From Mytilus trossulus (lineage: Eukaryota; Mollusca; Bivalvia; Mytilida; Mytilidae): a DNA stretch of 64,000 nt. The stretch's first letter is position 1, and the number at the start of each line of letters is the position of its first letter. Where the stretch lies: the NCBI RefSeq assembly GCF_036588685.1, contig NC_086384.1, positions 15,886,195 through 15,950,194 on the forward strand, written 5' to 3'. Positions 1 through 11,958 of the stretch are shown here, one piece after another. A program made the translations under genes and the position numbers. The notes beneath the pieces were generated by a model. The model worked only from the letters and a program-made list of their open reading frames with translations. It made no database searches and was not told where the DNA came from.

Positions 1-1788
1 CGCTTCCTATTGGACAAAAGTCAGAGTTGGTAATATATGCATTACGTTTGGAGGGCGTCTTTTTCAACGTTATAGCCATTCTAAATATTAGTAAACTTTC
101 TGCTATTTATATGATGTTCTTTCAATTAATAATTCAAAATTTGGTGCGTATGTATCTATCCCATCGAAATAGAGTTAAAGGAAACAACAGATACAGTTAA
201 GTATGCCTCATATCTTGAATTACATCTAGATAATTGACAATATAAGGGTCGGTTGAAAAACAAAACTTTAAGACATAAGAGATGATTACAGTTTCTCAAT
301 TGAAAACTTTCAATTTTCATGTAGCAACATTCCAGCAACGCCTGTACATATATATCCGTATTGAAATAATATTACCGGGCTTGTATGTTCTATCAAGATT
401 TCCTTGAAAAAGGCTTGCTGCTCACAAGGAAGTTATTAAACCATGATTTCCAAATAGTTAAGTTTAAATCATCTCTTCGTAAATTGTAAGGAAGCCATTA
501 CGAGTTGGTTGACTGTATGAAATATCCGTTTCACAGATAATATCGGATATGTACATAATGTCGTGACTACAATCCTGTTCCCTTTTCACGAATGTGACGT
601 ACAGAATAAGACTATTTACCGGGTTTGTATTAATATGAGCAACGCTACGGGTGCAACACGTGGAACAGGATCTGCCGCTTACCCTTACGGCGCATCTGAG
701 ATCAGCCCCAGTTTTTGGTGGGGTTTGTGTTGCTAAGTCTTTAGTTTTCTATGTTGTGTCTTCTGTCCTATTTTTTGTCTGCTTGTCTTTTTAATGTCGC
801 GGATGAAGATCTAGATGGAAACTTGAGAATAAAGAGCAAAATGTGCAACATAAATCAAAGGTTCTTGGGAACTGGTCATTTTTAAAGCTCTCCCCTTCAC
901 AGTTTCCCAAAATCAGTTATTTTTTTGTTTGTTTTCATTTAACTTCAATAATTTACGTTTATTTTGTTTATTTTTTTTTTATTACATAGACATATATAAT
1001 TATGCTAGAAATAACTTGTAATTGCTATTTACTTCCGATTCCATTTTGTTTTTTATCTACAGTGGTCTATTATATTTAAGTTTATGTAACTTATGAGAGA
1101 ATAACAATCTGAACGCATCCAACTTTCAACGGGTTAAGATGCTTTAAAGTTCCTATTAATCATGTTAATTTTGTATAATTAAAAAGTCTTTCTATAGTGA
1201 TGTTTCATTATGTTACTATGACTGACTTGGGCATCACGTCCGGTTTCTGTTTGTTTGTTAGGTGTATTTCTGTCTTGTATCGATCTAATGAGTTGAGCCC
1301 TTTTTAACTGATTTTATAGTTCGTTCTTATGTTTCACTTTTTACAGGCGCCATCACGAGTTGGATGACTGTTATGGAATATCCGTTTCATAGATGCTAGC
1401 GGATATATTTGTAATATCGTTACTACAATCCCTTCCCCTTATCTCGAAAGTGACCTATTGTATAAGGTTTGTAGTGTTTGTATTAGCATGAGCAACATCC
1501 ACTTCATTTAACATTGGTGGATAGTTGTTTCACTGGAAATTATGCCACATTTCCTGGTTTTAATACTGTTACATGCAAAAGACAAATGTCACGTTTGAAA
1601 GGAAAATGTGTACTAATGCTGTTTAGAATTTTTTTCTTCTGATATTGATATGAAGTGTTGCCCCTTTTATATAATGATCAATAATATGCAGTTACAATTA
1701 TTTGAAAACGCTTATTATATTGTCAAATGAATGCCCAAAGTTTAAATAGTAGTTACAAATCCGATAACATACATTATTTGTCCCAATG
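1..1788. repeat. Repeat-rich intergenic DNA with a duplicated ~150-bp segment
   Basis: No gene is seen. Positions 494-645 and 1349-1500 are diverged direct copies of one segment (cue: CACGAGTTGG, then ATATCCGTTTCA and TACAATCCC). The first copy continues to about 790 through a GGGGTTTGTGTTGC block. Fragments of the same family recur near 57255-57370 and 59945-60060. About 1235-1345 is a piece of the very common repeat described at 7905-8400. Confidence 0.5.
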
Positions 1789-1932
1789 TTATTGATTGTG
1801 TAACGTTTGATTCGAATGGGCTTTAAAAAGTCTTGAAAAAAAATCACCAGCCTTGTACCAGGACTCACCATCACAATAACAGGACCGAGCAAGGCTGTAC
1901 AGCCAGTCATGGTCGTCGTTGAAAACTTCCAT
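1789..1932 (-). CDS. Possible 47-residue ORF, unknown function
   Basis: An ATG-initiated frame of 47 codons ends in TAA. It is rich in aromatic and polar residues and has a CYC pair: it begins MEVFNDDHDWLYSLARSC and includes GESWYKAGDFFSRLF. The composition looks more protein-like than the lysine- and leucine-rich chance frames around it, so it may be a small gene or a relic exon. I see no signal peptide, known domain or supporting splice site for this frame. A GTGAGT donor-like string inside it would end the exon early in another frame. Function unknown; it may be chance. Confidence 0.2.
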   Translation of the reverse strand: MEVFNDDHDWLYSLARSCYCDGESWYKAGDFFSRLFKAHSNQTLHNQ

Positions 1933-3336
1933 CGTCGCAACAGATTGATAAATTGCTACGGTTTTTCATAAAGTTTTTTTTTTTCGTGCGCATGGTGCGG
2001 ATTTTGGTTGAAAAGGCGGACTCATGGAGCACTTTTGTCTACTACTATTCAAAATAAAAAATAAACCAAAATTATCAACCATTACATTCTAGTTGTAATG
2101 TAACATGAACATAAATGATATTAAGGGAAGTAAACCATGGCAGTTATATAACTGTATGAAGATTACAATTGTTTTTCATATGTATGTTCATCATTTGCAG
2201 GTTGAGGGCAATTTTAGACATTCCATATATTTAGCGCGGTTTGGTAACGCATTTTTTACTAGCCCTTTCTGTTACACTTAATATATGTGTAATTATAATG
2301 GTTTAAAGTTATATCAAATATACCGGCTAATATAAGTTAATGCTTAATAATTTATATCTACAAAATATTTTGATACCGAACATAAATGTTTTAACAGTTT
2401 AAAAAAATTGAAAGTAAAAAAAACAGTAAACAAAATCTTTTATTGACTTATACAGTCTAAATGTAATTGTGTCTGATTCCCAATTGTCCAATCATTTATT
2501 TGATATTGTTATTATTCATACATATACTTTAGATATATATCTGAAAATGTCTGCAGGTGATTTGAACATCGTTGTTTGGATTTTTGGTGTATTCCAACGT
2601 CGTGTTGCTATCTGCACCATTTGCTGCATTGGTGTTGTTCTGACGATCTGTAGGTACTGCTGCTTCCTGGTCTAACATATACTCTGCTCCCATTGACCGA
2701 CGGGATAGGACACCAGAACAATTAGACTTCGAGTCGTAATTACGTCATACAGGACCTTCTTCCTTAGCTATTGCTGAGCATGCCCAGCAACCTCCCATAT
2801 TCACAGATTTCAAGACAAATTTCTTTGGTGATATGAAAGTAAATACATTGTGTATGTAGACCGCATCATGATACAAACTAGATATTACAGTAAACATACA
2901 ACAAGAAAACCAGGACAAAGATTTTTAGTATTAGTTTCATGGGGCATATTTGATAGATGTTTCATATCTAAGCTTGAAGTTAAGCGTCTTTAAAGACTAA
3001 ATCAGTTCAAATCTTTCACATGAACTAATTTAATCGACTGTTGTTTAAAATTAGTCCAACCTCTAGTCTTACATCAGATAAACCTGAAATTTGAGGCTAA
3101 ACCTCAGTCCTACTGGACCTACTTCTTTTTAAAGAAAAAAAAAACCGCCAATTTTGTTCATGGAATTTGAAATTCGTACTATCTTGTATATTATTGGCAG
3201 TATACTGTTTTAAATCACAAGAACATTGCTGGCTTGTTAACCTTGTTGTTGTACATATAATTCGGGTTTTCTCAATGTCCAATCGCCGCATGGTGACATG
3301 TATATACATTTGTACATGTATGTATATATATACAGT
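1933..3336. other. Intergenic, nothing recognised
   Basis: AT-rich sequence with no supported gene. The short open frames here have no splice context or protein-like composition. Confidence 0.4.
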
Positions 3337-3445
3337 TAAAGGACGCCTCCGGGTGCGGGAATTTCTCGCTACATTGAAGACCTGTTGGTGACCTTCTGCT
3401 GTTGTTTTTTTAATTTGGTCGGGTTGTTGTCTCTTAAGGTTCCGT
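3337..3445 (+). repeat. Mussel dispersed repeat, family B fragment
   Basis: This is the 3' part of a repeat recognised by GGACGCCTCCGGGTGCGG followed by TCGGGTTGTTGTCTCT. Other copies lie at 4945-5090, 28355-28490, 55040-55650 and 60885-61500. Open frames across it are artefacts of the repeat. Confidence 0.75.
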
Positions 3446-4944
3446 CTAAGTCAAATTAGCATGTATTTGTTTGACATTATTCACACGAATATAAGGATGA
3501 AACTGTGGCAAATTACATATCAATAGAATCAGAACATTGCATAGTATCTTTTAATGAATGTTTTAAAGTTCTGAATATCTCCAGGAAAAAATGTCCAGTC
3601 TCTGAAGTTCCAATTCTTTCAAAAAGTGTAGAATTTTTGTAAGTCCATAACTGACCTAAAATGACATAAAATTCAGTATTATATATTAAAATGTATGACA
3701 CCCATATATAAATTTGCATTTAAACACTTTCAATTGCAAGATTTTAAAAGTAAAGTAAAATAAATTTATAAAAATTGGGATGCCATTTTATTGGGACTAC
3801 TTACAATGGGAAAGTGAAAGTGAAAGCAAAAGTGAAAGTGAAAGTTTAAAGTATGGAGGCCAATAGTAAACATTAAAATTCATCAATTACATCAAATTCA
3901 GTTTAATTATAGTAGTGATTCATCCGACTTTTAAAGTTGCAATATTTTTACATAATTTTGTGATGAACAGTTCAAATTGTCTTTCTAAAGCACACCAAAG
4001 TTTAGGAAATTTAATGCCAAATATTATAATTTCCTGAAATTCTCAAAAAATTATATTTACTAAAATATTACTTTAGTGCACAAAAACATCATGTTTAATC
4101 ATTCAACTTCTTTCTGTGATGCATTTAGTTGGTGATATCCTTCTACATCTCTTACAATTTATTATTATTTGATTATAAGATCATTTATTTACCAAATATG
4201 CCATTTTTGCATTCTTGTTGAAAGTTTTAGACCATGGAAGTCTCAAAGAATATGTATTTTTTGTAACTTTTGATATAAACTATGTATTACATAAAACATT
4301 TCTCATAATAAATACATGTTATTGGGACTTTGTTCATTAAAAAAAAAAGCATATTAAAACATTCCTTAAAGTCTCAAAGACTCTTATTTTAATAAATTCT
4401 TAGAGAATGAACTCAGATAATTACCGTCAATATTCCTTCTGTAAACTTTGTTTAGGTTCTCCAAACTTTATCAAGGTAGTATAGTTTAACTACTTGTATT
4501 TGCGGCATGTAGCAGTGAAAGTATCAATATGCAACTCTTGATAAACTAAAATGATACAAACACATAATTTTCAACAAATATAAAACCTAACATTTTACTA
4601 TCATTGCAAATTGTTTGTCTGCTATAATTTCATTCATACAGATGATAAGAAGCATTTCACGTAATGTGGGAACAGTCAGCTTACATTAGCACCAATGTCA
4701 ATACCCTTTATAACATTTTTTTTTCCAAATTGTATCACATATTAGCTGGCAACTACTATTGGCGTCAAATGTTTTTACGCCACCTCTAAAGATTTAAAAC
4801 TGCAAATTTGTTTCCACTCTTTTCTGCATTTGTACAAACTATGTTTTTGTTAAAACGTCTTGTAAGATTTTAAATTTTAGTTTCTTGTGTATAATTCGGA
4901 GTTTAGTATGACGTCCATTATCACTGTACTATTATGCATATTTT
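3446..4944. other. Intergenic; GAAAGT hexamer run at 3808-3847
   Basis: No gene is supported. A short run of GAAAGT hexamers lies at 3808-3847. Positions 4450-4600 form a diverged direct copy of 5278-5425. Confidence 0.4.
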
Positions 4945-5090
4945 TAGGGGCCAGCTGAAGGACACCTACGGGTGCGGGGATACTCGCTACATTGAAGACC
5001 CATTGGTTGCCTTCGGCTGTTGTCTGCTCTATGGTCGGGTGGTTGTCGCTTTGACATATTCACCATTTCCTTTCTCAATTTTATTCAGTT
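4945..5090 (+). repeat. Mussel dispersed repeat, family B fragment
   Basis: Copy of the family whose core reads GGGGCCAGCTGAAGGACACC, then TCGGGTGGTTGTC and CCATTTCCTTTCTCAATTTT. It is more diverged than the copies at 55.5 and 61.4 kb. Confidence 0.75.
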
Positions 5091-6612
5091 TACAATTATA
5101 TGTTTGTATTGATGTTTGCTTATGTGATAAAGCTTAACATGCTGGTAAGAAGGTCAATATCAGTGACATAGGAAAACATTGTTCAAATCTTTCTAAAATA
5201 TTTCATAGAATAAACGAGAAGCATTGGTGTAATAAATTTAAATATGAAGTTTGATACACACAAAAATAATTACCCTCAAAAAGGTTCTCCAAACTTTACC
5301 CTGGAAGGATAACCCAAGTTGGGATTTGCAGAGTGAAGCAGTGGAAGCATCAACATGCAACTCTTGACAAGCTGAAATAGTACAAACACATAATTTTCTA
5401 CAAATATTTATAAAACATTTAAAAGTCAAGAAATCTTTTAATTCTTTATTATACAGAAGGAGAATTTGCATCTTTCAGACATGATTTTATTAAAATCAAA
5501 TGTGGAATTATGATTTCATGTTATACAATTTGCAACCGTCATTGATAGATAAAACAAAAAGAAATCTTACTGCTTAAACAAAATGAGCCTCAGCACTTTG
5601 TTATAACGGTAACTAGAGGCTCCTTGGAACATGAATATCTCACATGGAAACCATGACTTATTGCCATATTGGAAATAAGGGTGAACCAAGAAAATTAATT
5701 TGTCCTCCGATTATTTCTGCAACTCATTTATAAAATATAAATTTTTCTAATAAGTGCCAAAAACTAAAAAGTGTTTTCAGGGACAAAAACCCATAAAAGT
5801 GTTGACTTGCTTTTCTGAAACCTTACATAAGGATAGAGTCATTGTGCTTATCAAACTTGACATCTTTCTTCTATTGTTTTGGTGAGGACAAGCATAGGTG
5901 TAAAACACATCATGTTTTATATCTGAGCTGAATTATAAATTTAATCAAACTGGCCTCACATTAACTTTTTTTCATTGTGATATATATTATTAGTGGGATT
6001 ATAGGATTCTTACAACCATGATAGTGTATGATCAGGAAATCTCAACAACCAATGGAATTTTTTTATTGTTCTATTATAACAAGGTTTTAGCCAAATTGAA
6101 GAACAATAATATTTTCGCCAAGCGTCTTGAGAATTCATTATCTTGAACATACCACACATGTTTGATTATATTTGTCAATTTTAACTTCATCAAGATGTAT
6201 GCGTTAGGAAAAAAATGATTGTTTGGTTGAAATGTCATAGACAATGTTGCTGTTATATTTGTTCTGCATTCCCAAAGGAAAAAGTCATAACACATGAAGG
6301 TAAAGATAAGGAAATCTCATTGGGAATAACTGCTCTGTCTCAACAGTGGTAAAATGTTATGTCAACACCTGTCATTTTTTCAACTGTATAACTGGGATCA
6401 AATTTAGATGACGGAATGACAGAATTACAGATGGACACGGCTATTCCAATATACAACCCACATGTGGGGGTATAATTTCTTTTTAAGTAAAAAGATTAAT
6501 ATACTTGTCACAGATATAGCATGCCATTAATCTTTAAACCTTGCATCAGGTGACATTTTTTCTAATATTAAATTTTAGCTAAAACTACAATACTGACCTG
6601 ATTTAAATTGCA
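5091..6612. other. Intergenic, downstream of the transposase-like gene
   Basis: Probably includes the 3' untranslated part of the minus-strand gene that ends at 6613. The segment 5278-5425 repeats 4450-4600. On the minus strand it is bordered by a pyrimidine-rich TTTCAG and by GTAAAG and GTAATT donor-like strings, but no frame matched a protein I know. Confidence 0.35.
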
Positions 6613-6716
6613 CTATACATCAATGAACCGTACAGATTCAGATCGATAATCTTCAACCAGATGATTTATTTCATATGGGTTGTCATCACTGTCATATAGG
6701 ACTTCGTAAATTGCAC
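6613..6716 (-). CDS. Terminal exon of the transposase/YqaJ gene
   Basis: The acceptor is CTCTTTAAG|GT. The exon supplies GAIYEVLYDSDDNPYEINHL then VEDYRSESVRFIDV and a TAG. The reading phase (1 in) fits the preceding exon exactly. IYEVLYDSDD plus LVEDYR completes the Tudor-like pattern begun in the previous exon. Confidence 0.75.
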
Positions 6717-7114
6717 CTTAAAGAGATACATCAAATTGAACAAAACATAACAACAAAGATGTGCCCAAGTAAAGATATAAATACAGATTCATAGTGCAAT
6801 TATATGTTATAAGCAAATTGATTGTTCAGTCAATTTGGTCTTTCATTTATTTAATAACATGTCTTTTGTACCCTGTATAGCCCATATTCCATCTACTTTT
6901 AAAATGAGCATCTACAGAAATATTCAAAAACAGTTGATTTTGCCATTTTTGGCATAACAATTAATATAAATGTTTACTTGTCCTTGCTCTCGTTTTTGTG
7001 TCTGAAATAGTTTTTATGTGATCTCAAGCTGTATATTAAGCTATTTTGAAGACTGATGTTTGCAAGCAAAAGTACTTTATTTACATACATAAAAATTCAT
7101 AACATTTAAAGTAC

Positions 7115-7245
7115 CTTTCACACCATCCTTTCCTGATTTTACACTCAGCACTGTCCCTTTATACCATTCAGATGTATTGTCTACAATCCATTTGTGTTCT
7201 ATTCTTTTGTCTAGGAATTTCACCAATCTTGGCCTACCTCTTCTA
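7115..7245 (-). CDS. Exon of the transposase/YqaJ gene: first half of Tudor-like tail
   Basis: The acceptor is TTATATTTCAG and the donor AAAG|GTACTT, phase 2 in and phase 1 out. The product begins SRRGRPRLVKFLDKRI and contains HKWIVDN and EWYKGTVLSVK. The spacing of HKW and WYKGTV resembles the first strands of Tudor/agenet-type beta barrels; this is a pattern match by eye. Confidence 0.75.
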
Positions 7246-7904
7246 CTGAAATATAAATACAAATGTATTGATAATTAATATCCATAAGATGTTACATTTC
7301 CTATTGACTATCACTTCTTTTAAAAATAAATGTTATACAACAATATCAGTTTGTTCAGATACATGTTTGAAAATTGTTCGGATTATTTTTCTTAGCTTAG
7401 TTTGCACTGTCAACACATATTCTTCTTTTTATATTACCAGTGATTCTTTGGTATGTTAGACTGAAAATTTGGTCGTACCTATAGAAAACTTATTTCAAAC
7501 GGTATAGCACATCCTCAATTTTACGGAGATGTTGTTTACCGTGCTCGGAAATTTACAAACGATCCTGGTAAGCTTATCGGTCCTTTAAATAAACTTATTC
7601 TAAAAGGTTACCAATTCAACACTGTAATTAGATCTTTTTTTTGTTTTTTTGTTTTTTTGATTTTTTATTGGTATTAATATTGATTTTGTTATCAGTAAAC
7701 TAAAAGCAAACTAAATATCATTGTTATATAAATATACGTATGCACATTCATGGATCTACATCTCCTGATGATGACCTCCTTATTCTAAATCCATTGGATG
7801 TTGGATGTGTAATGATTGATAATTTAGTCTTAGATGCATGATTTTTTTTTATTAGTTGTTATTGGCTTTGAACTAGGTGTCAGTAACTGCAAGTACTCTC
7901 AGAT

Positions 7905-8400
7905 CTGTACTGATAGTCTTTTTGTCGTTAGGATGTATAAGTGCTGAGCCCCTCTGTTTTTGTAAGATGTATTTTTATTTGTATCAATCTGATGAGTTAA
8001 GCCTTTTTCAACTGATTTTTATAGTTTGTTCCTATGTTGTACTGTTAAACCACTGTCCCAGGTTAGGGGAGGGTTGGGATCCCGCTAACACTTTCAACCC
8101 TGCCACATTAATTATGTTTGTGCCTGTCCCAAGTCATGAGCCTGTAATTCAGTGGTTGTCATTTGTTGCTGTGTTACATATTTGTTTTTCGTTCATTTAT
8201 TTGTACATTAATAAGGCCGTTACTTTTCTTGTTTGAACAGTTTTACATTTGTCATTTCAGGGCCTTTTATAGCTGACAATGCGGTATGAGATTTGCTCAT
8301 TGTTGAAGGCCTTATGGTGACCTATAGTTGTTAATTTCTGTGTCATTTGGTCTCTTGTGAAGAGTTGTCTCATTGGCAATTACACCAAATCTTCCTTTTT
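7905..8400 (+). repeat. Common mussel dispersed repeat, family A (long copy) in an intron
   Basis: A long copy of the most frequent repeat in the window. Cues are CACTGTCCCAGGTTAGGGG, TTTTATAGCTGAC and TTGTCTCATTGGCAATTAC. Other full or partial copies lie at 19244-19435, 26985-27130, 27805-27870, 33003-33415 and 60150-60240. A diverged subfamily lies at 26120-26470, 43395-43605 and 56995-57250. The open frame across it is not a gene. Confidence 0.8.
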
Positions 8401-8516
8401 AAAAAAAATTACACTTATTATTCAGTCAGCAGATCATCACATTGAACAAATGCAAAATTTCAAGAGATAAATATCTGTTAGAAATTGATTCATATGATGT
8501 TAACAGCAATGTTTAC

Positions 8517-8653
8517 CTTCTAGTACAGGGTGTTTGTTCTGCTGATGGTTCAATGTTTGCTTCTGAGACAAAGTCATTGTTCTGTTTTGCTGTATTCTTT
8601 TTCTTTCTACCAGTCGTTTTTTTGCCAGGTTGGGTGCACTCGGGTGCAATGTA
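8517..8653 (-). CDS. Exon of the transposase/YqaJ gene: basic linker
   Basis: It follows TTTTTCTGTTACAG and ends before GTAAAC. Phase 0 in and phase 2 out match its neighbours. It encodes YIAPECTQPGKKTTGRKKK and a Ser/Glu-rich stretch ending TPCTR. The Lys/Arg run suggests a nuclear localisation signal or DNA contact. Confidence 0.75.
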
Positions 8654-9180
8654 CTGTAACAGAAAAATTAACACATCATTTTTATTGTATGGTCCAATAT
8701 ATATATTTAAAAAAATATACTAAAAGAAAACAGATTATGCACAATTCATTTTATAACCTAGGAACATTGTATGGGTATAATATATTTTCACAGTTTGCAT
8801 TAATTGTTAAGACACCTTTTTGTTATCTGTTGGTTTCTCAGAAAAAGTGTGGTTTTGTCCTTAAGACATTATTTACCATTCTTTGTCAAATTTTTCAGTT
8901 GAAAAATAACAAATTTCAAAAATAAAATGATGATTCAAAATCCCATGCAATTGAATCCCTTTACCAGATCTGGCACTGAGTTGCTAATTTCAATTTATTT
9001 TTAAATGAAATGTTCAATGAGTAATTTTCAAGTCAGCAATAAAATTTAAATCAAAAATTAGTTTATCAAACTCTAAAATAACAGGTCTGTTAATCTGTAA
9101 CAAAATAAACATAAAAAAGATCCCTTATAACTCTTAACATCATAATTCATATAGATGTGTGTCTAACAGGGTTGGACCCT

Positions 9181-9240
9181 GGAATTTCAAAAAGAGGGTG
9201 GGGGGGGGGGGGGTGTACGGTGTACACCCTCTACACCCCC
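9181..9240. repeat. G-rich low-complexity stretch
   Basis: A run of G after GAGGGTG, followed by GTGTACGGTGTACACC and C-rich sequence, inside the gap between the YqaJ exon and the next exon. Confidence 0.8.
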
Positions 9241-9476
9241 ATGAATACTCCACTTTCTAACATAGTAGTGCATTGGTGAATACATACAAGGAAGCACACA
9301 CTTAATGTGTGTCTTATCTACTCTAATACATTACACTTCAATATATATGTACAAGTAGTATTAAAATACACATATGATCCTTTGTTCAATGTCCATACAT
9401 GTAATTTACAAACCACGATTCATTTAAACATTTTTATACTGCTTGAGACATTCCACTTTTTTTCATAAATACTCAC

Positions 9477-11561
9477 CCAGATTCCTGGTTCTCTTATTCC
9501 AGGACTTTTGCCATTACGTGGTGAACACAATTCCGGAAGAATAGCATCGAAGTAAAATGCTTTTAGTTTTGGCAGCATGTTTTCCCACAAGGTATTGTCC
9601 CTAAATATTCTTTGGATAAACAACTGGTGTGGATTAAGAGTCCTCACAACGAAATCTATCCAAGGATAATTACAAATATTCATTAAACCATGGCACTGAT
9701 AAAAGTAGTTGTGGGTACTTTTCAAATTTAAATGACCACTGACAATTTCCAGACAGAATGATGATTTTTCACTTGCTTGGTAGAGATTGACAGGTTTGTT
9801 GTGCAGAAGATTTTTTATCTCCAAAAGACCATCACCAGACCCAGTTGAAACTATACCATCTGCACTAGCAGCCAAAAATGGGTGTTCATGGGCAATTAGC
9901 AAACCAGTAGATTTAACAGTTACATTCTCATGTTGTTCTGCCTTTTTCAGCGTATACTCCTCTATAGATGTTCTTTCTTGCAGAAGTCCATTTCTGGTGT
10001 GTCTATTTCCCTTGAAGGTAGAGTACAGAATATTTTTGACTAAATTTAATACTTTCAATGAAGGGTTACGGCGAATGATTGGTCCAAAATTTGAAGCTGT
10101 TAAACGTTTTCTTCTTTCCGTGTGCCAAAGACCAGACAAAGATTGCTGTGAAGTAGAATTTGTTATTGCATTCATTTGAGGTATACCAATGTTAATATGA
10201 GTCTGAATATATTTGTCCTTTGTATTTGATAAATCAGATGGAGAAATGTCAGGGGTGTAATCCATTGCCTCAGTGCCATAAGACTGTCTAGCTTTTTTGG
10301 AGTTGCTTTGTTTGCAAACTTTCATTTTTCTCTTCCATCTCAATTGCTGAGTGTCTGGTTTCGATTTGTATTTTCTGCTACTGATAAGATTTTTTTCATG
10401 TCTAGCGTAGTATTCATCAAAGAATTAACCTGCTTTTGTTGCTGTTGCCTGTTCCCAAACAATAGGTGACCACTTTGGTCCAAAATTCATTCTTAGCCCT
10501 CCTCCAAAACATCGTCCATGCCAAGATCCTCTATTACAGAGGTTGTAGATTTTTCCGCCATCAAATTTGGTCCTTATTCTCATCCAATTTTCAGCTAAAT
10601 TTGTTGTTGTATTAGAAATGAGACGGTGAGCTTTTTCAGCAATTCTATTCAAAATTGATGTCACGTCTTGAATTATATACTGTTCAACATTACTGTACTC
10701 TATAGATGATTCTCCTCTTGCTTCCTCCTGTGCAGCTAATGATGAGCCTTCAGACCAAAGTTTTTCCTGTTCTTCAAATATATCCAATGTCTCTTCCACT
10801 GGTTGATCCGGTGGTATGACATGATGGTCATGAGTGATTGGATTGACATTGTCTCTTGCCTTGCAAAAGTTACTGCAGTTGGAATGTAAACCAAAAACAT
10901 GAAAAACAGAATTTTTTATGTCATGACGAAGCTGAGAAATAGCTTCAGGTTTTGTGAGGTGATTTGTTTCTACATCTTTAGAACGCATTCTGATGGCACT
11001 ACGCAAAGCAGATACTAACCGTACACGAGTTGTTTTTGTTAAATGGTTTCTACCTTTATATAGATGATTTTCGGAAACAAGTTTTTCCAGGTTTGACCTA
11101 AAACATTTGCATGTATGGTTAGCACATTCTTCCTTTTCCACATATCTACCCCAACCTGGCACTTCCTCTCGTATCCTAGCATAAACTGAACTGTCACCAT
11201 CTCCTACAACACGGATATAGCGTAGGCCATGTTTGGATTCTGCTTGTTTGAACCCTTCAAGCACAATATCAGCTTCCATAGACTGACTATCTTCTGACCA
11301 GTTCTTAAAACATGTATGTTCTGTTGGGATTGTATTGACTTTCTCTGCAGTGCTACATACATAGCAATACTTGTTTCGTACTCCTATATGCAAAAGTTTT
11401 TTGGTTGCTTGCCCTATTATGATTGCCACTCCTCCCAGGGCATTATAGGAATGTTTGTGGGTTCGCTTCGACCATCCTCCATCAGTAATTACGGTTATTG
11501 CTGGGATACCCTGATGAAAAAATCCGTTCTCCATGGCAATCCTTCTTTCCTCTGCTCCAAC
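9477..11561 (-). CDS. Exon 2: transposase catalytic half plus YqaJ nuclease, interrupted by TAA
   Basis: The exon begins after TTTATTTAACAG, in phase with exon 1, and ends at a TGG|GTGAGT donor. It spans 695 codons including one stop. The transposase half carries the acidic motifs TDGGWSKR (Asp260) and VVGDGDSS (Asp354/356), a CYVC pair and the HTCFKNWS and MEADIVLEGF blocks. Past the stop, the YqaJ fold shows GLLQER (Glu762), SADGIV (Asp801) and LEIKN (Glu814, Lys816). This is the expected E-D-ExK active-site order, so the nuclease residues are intact. YqaJ nucleases are lambda-exonuclease relatives; coupling one to a transposase suggests end processing, which is inference. Confidence 0.85.
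10425..10427 (-). other. In-frame nonsense codon between transposase and nuclease domains
   Basis: The sequence reads AAA GCA GGT TAA TTC TTT GAT GAA. The same frame then runs on (FFDEYYARHEK) for over 300 codons with recognisable YqaJ homology. A tiny intron of 49-55 nt starting at GTTAAT and ending at one of two CAGs just downstream would also remove it. That intron would be unusually short and would discard plausible protein sequence, so a nonsense mutation is preferred. Confidence 0.8.
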
Positions 11562-11888
11562 CTGTTAAATAAACATATGGGACATATAAATATAACTAGT
11601 CACACTTGAGTTTCCTAAAATATCATTAATTAAAGCCATGAAGGCTAAACCTAATTAAAAGTTTTAAGTGTGGTGGGATTTCTTTGTTTTTTCAGACAGA
11701 AAATTGTTTTTTTTTCTGCAATTAATCAAGTTTGTGTGACAGTTTTGTTAGGTACATTAAAAATTATTTTGTATAGTACAGAAGGTGAATAAGCTGAAAT
11801 ATTTCCCATGTTTTAATTAATTCCATACACATAATATGGTTTGTCTCTTGCTTTATTTAATGGATTGTCTATTAAACTTGGAAAATGT

Positions 11889-11912
11889 GGTGGTGGTGGT
11901 GGTGGTGGTGGT

Positions 11913-11953
<41 letters not shown>

Positions 11954-11958
11954 GGGGG
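11889..11958. repeat. (GGT)n microsatellite followed by 38 consecutive G
   Basis: GGT repeats run into an uninterrupted G run at 11915-11952, then GGGGG after a T. The count should be treated with care because homopolymer length is error-prone. The polyproline and polyhistidine frames opposite it are artefacts. Confidence 0.9.

Noticed and set aside
7877-8236. 119-codon open frame on the plus strand
   Set aside because: It lies across a family A dispersed repeat that recurs many times; no domain or splice evidence.
8442-8925. Overlapping plus-strand frames of 93 and 131 codons
   Set aside because: They are antisense to the 8517-8653 exon of the minus-strand gene and have no support of their own.
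9787-10179. 130-codon plus-strand frame
   Set aside because: Shadow of the YqaJ nuclease frame on the opposite strand.
10376-10430. A 49-55 nt intron removing the TAA
   Set aside because: Kept only as an alternative: it would be exceptionally short and would remove DEYYARHEK, which reads as genuine protein in the same frame.
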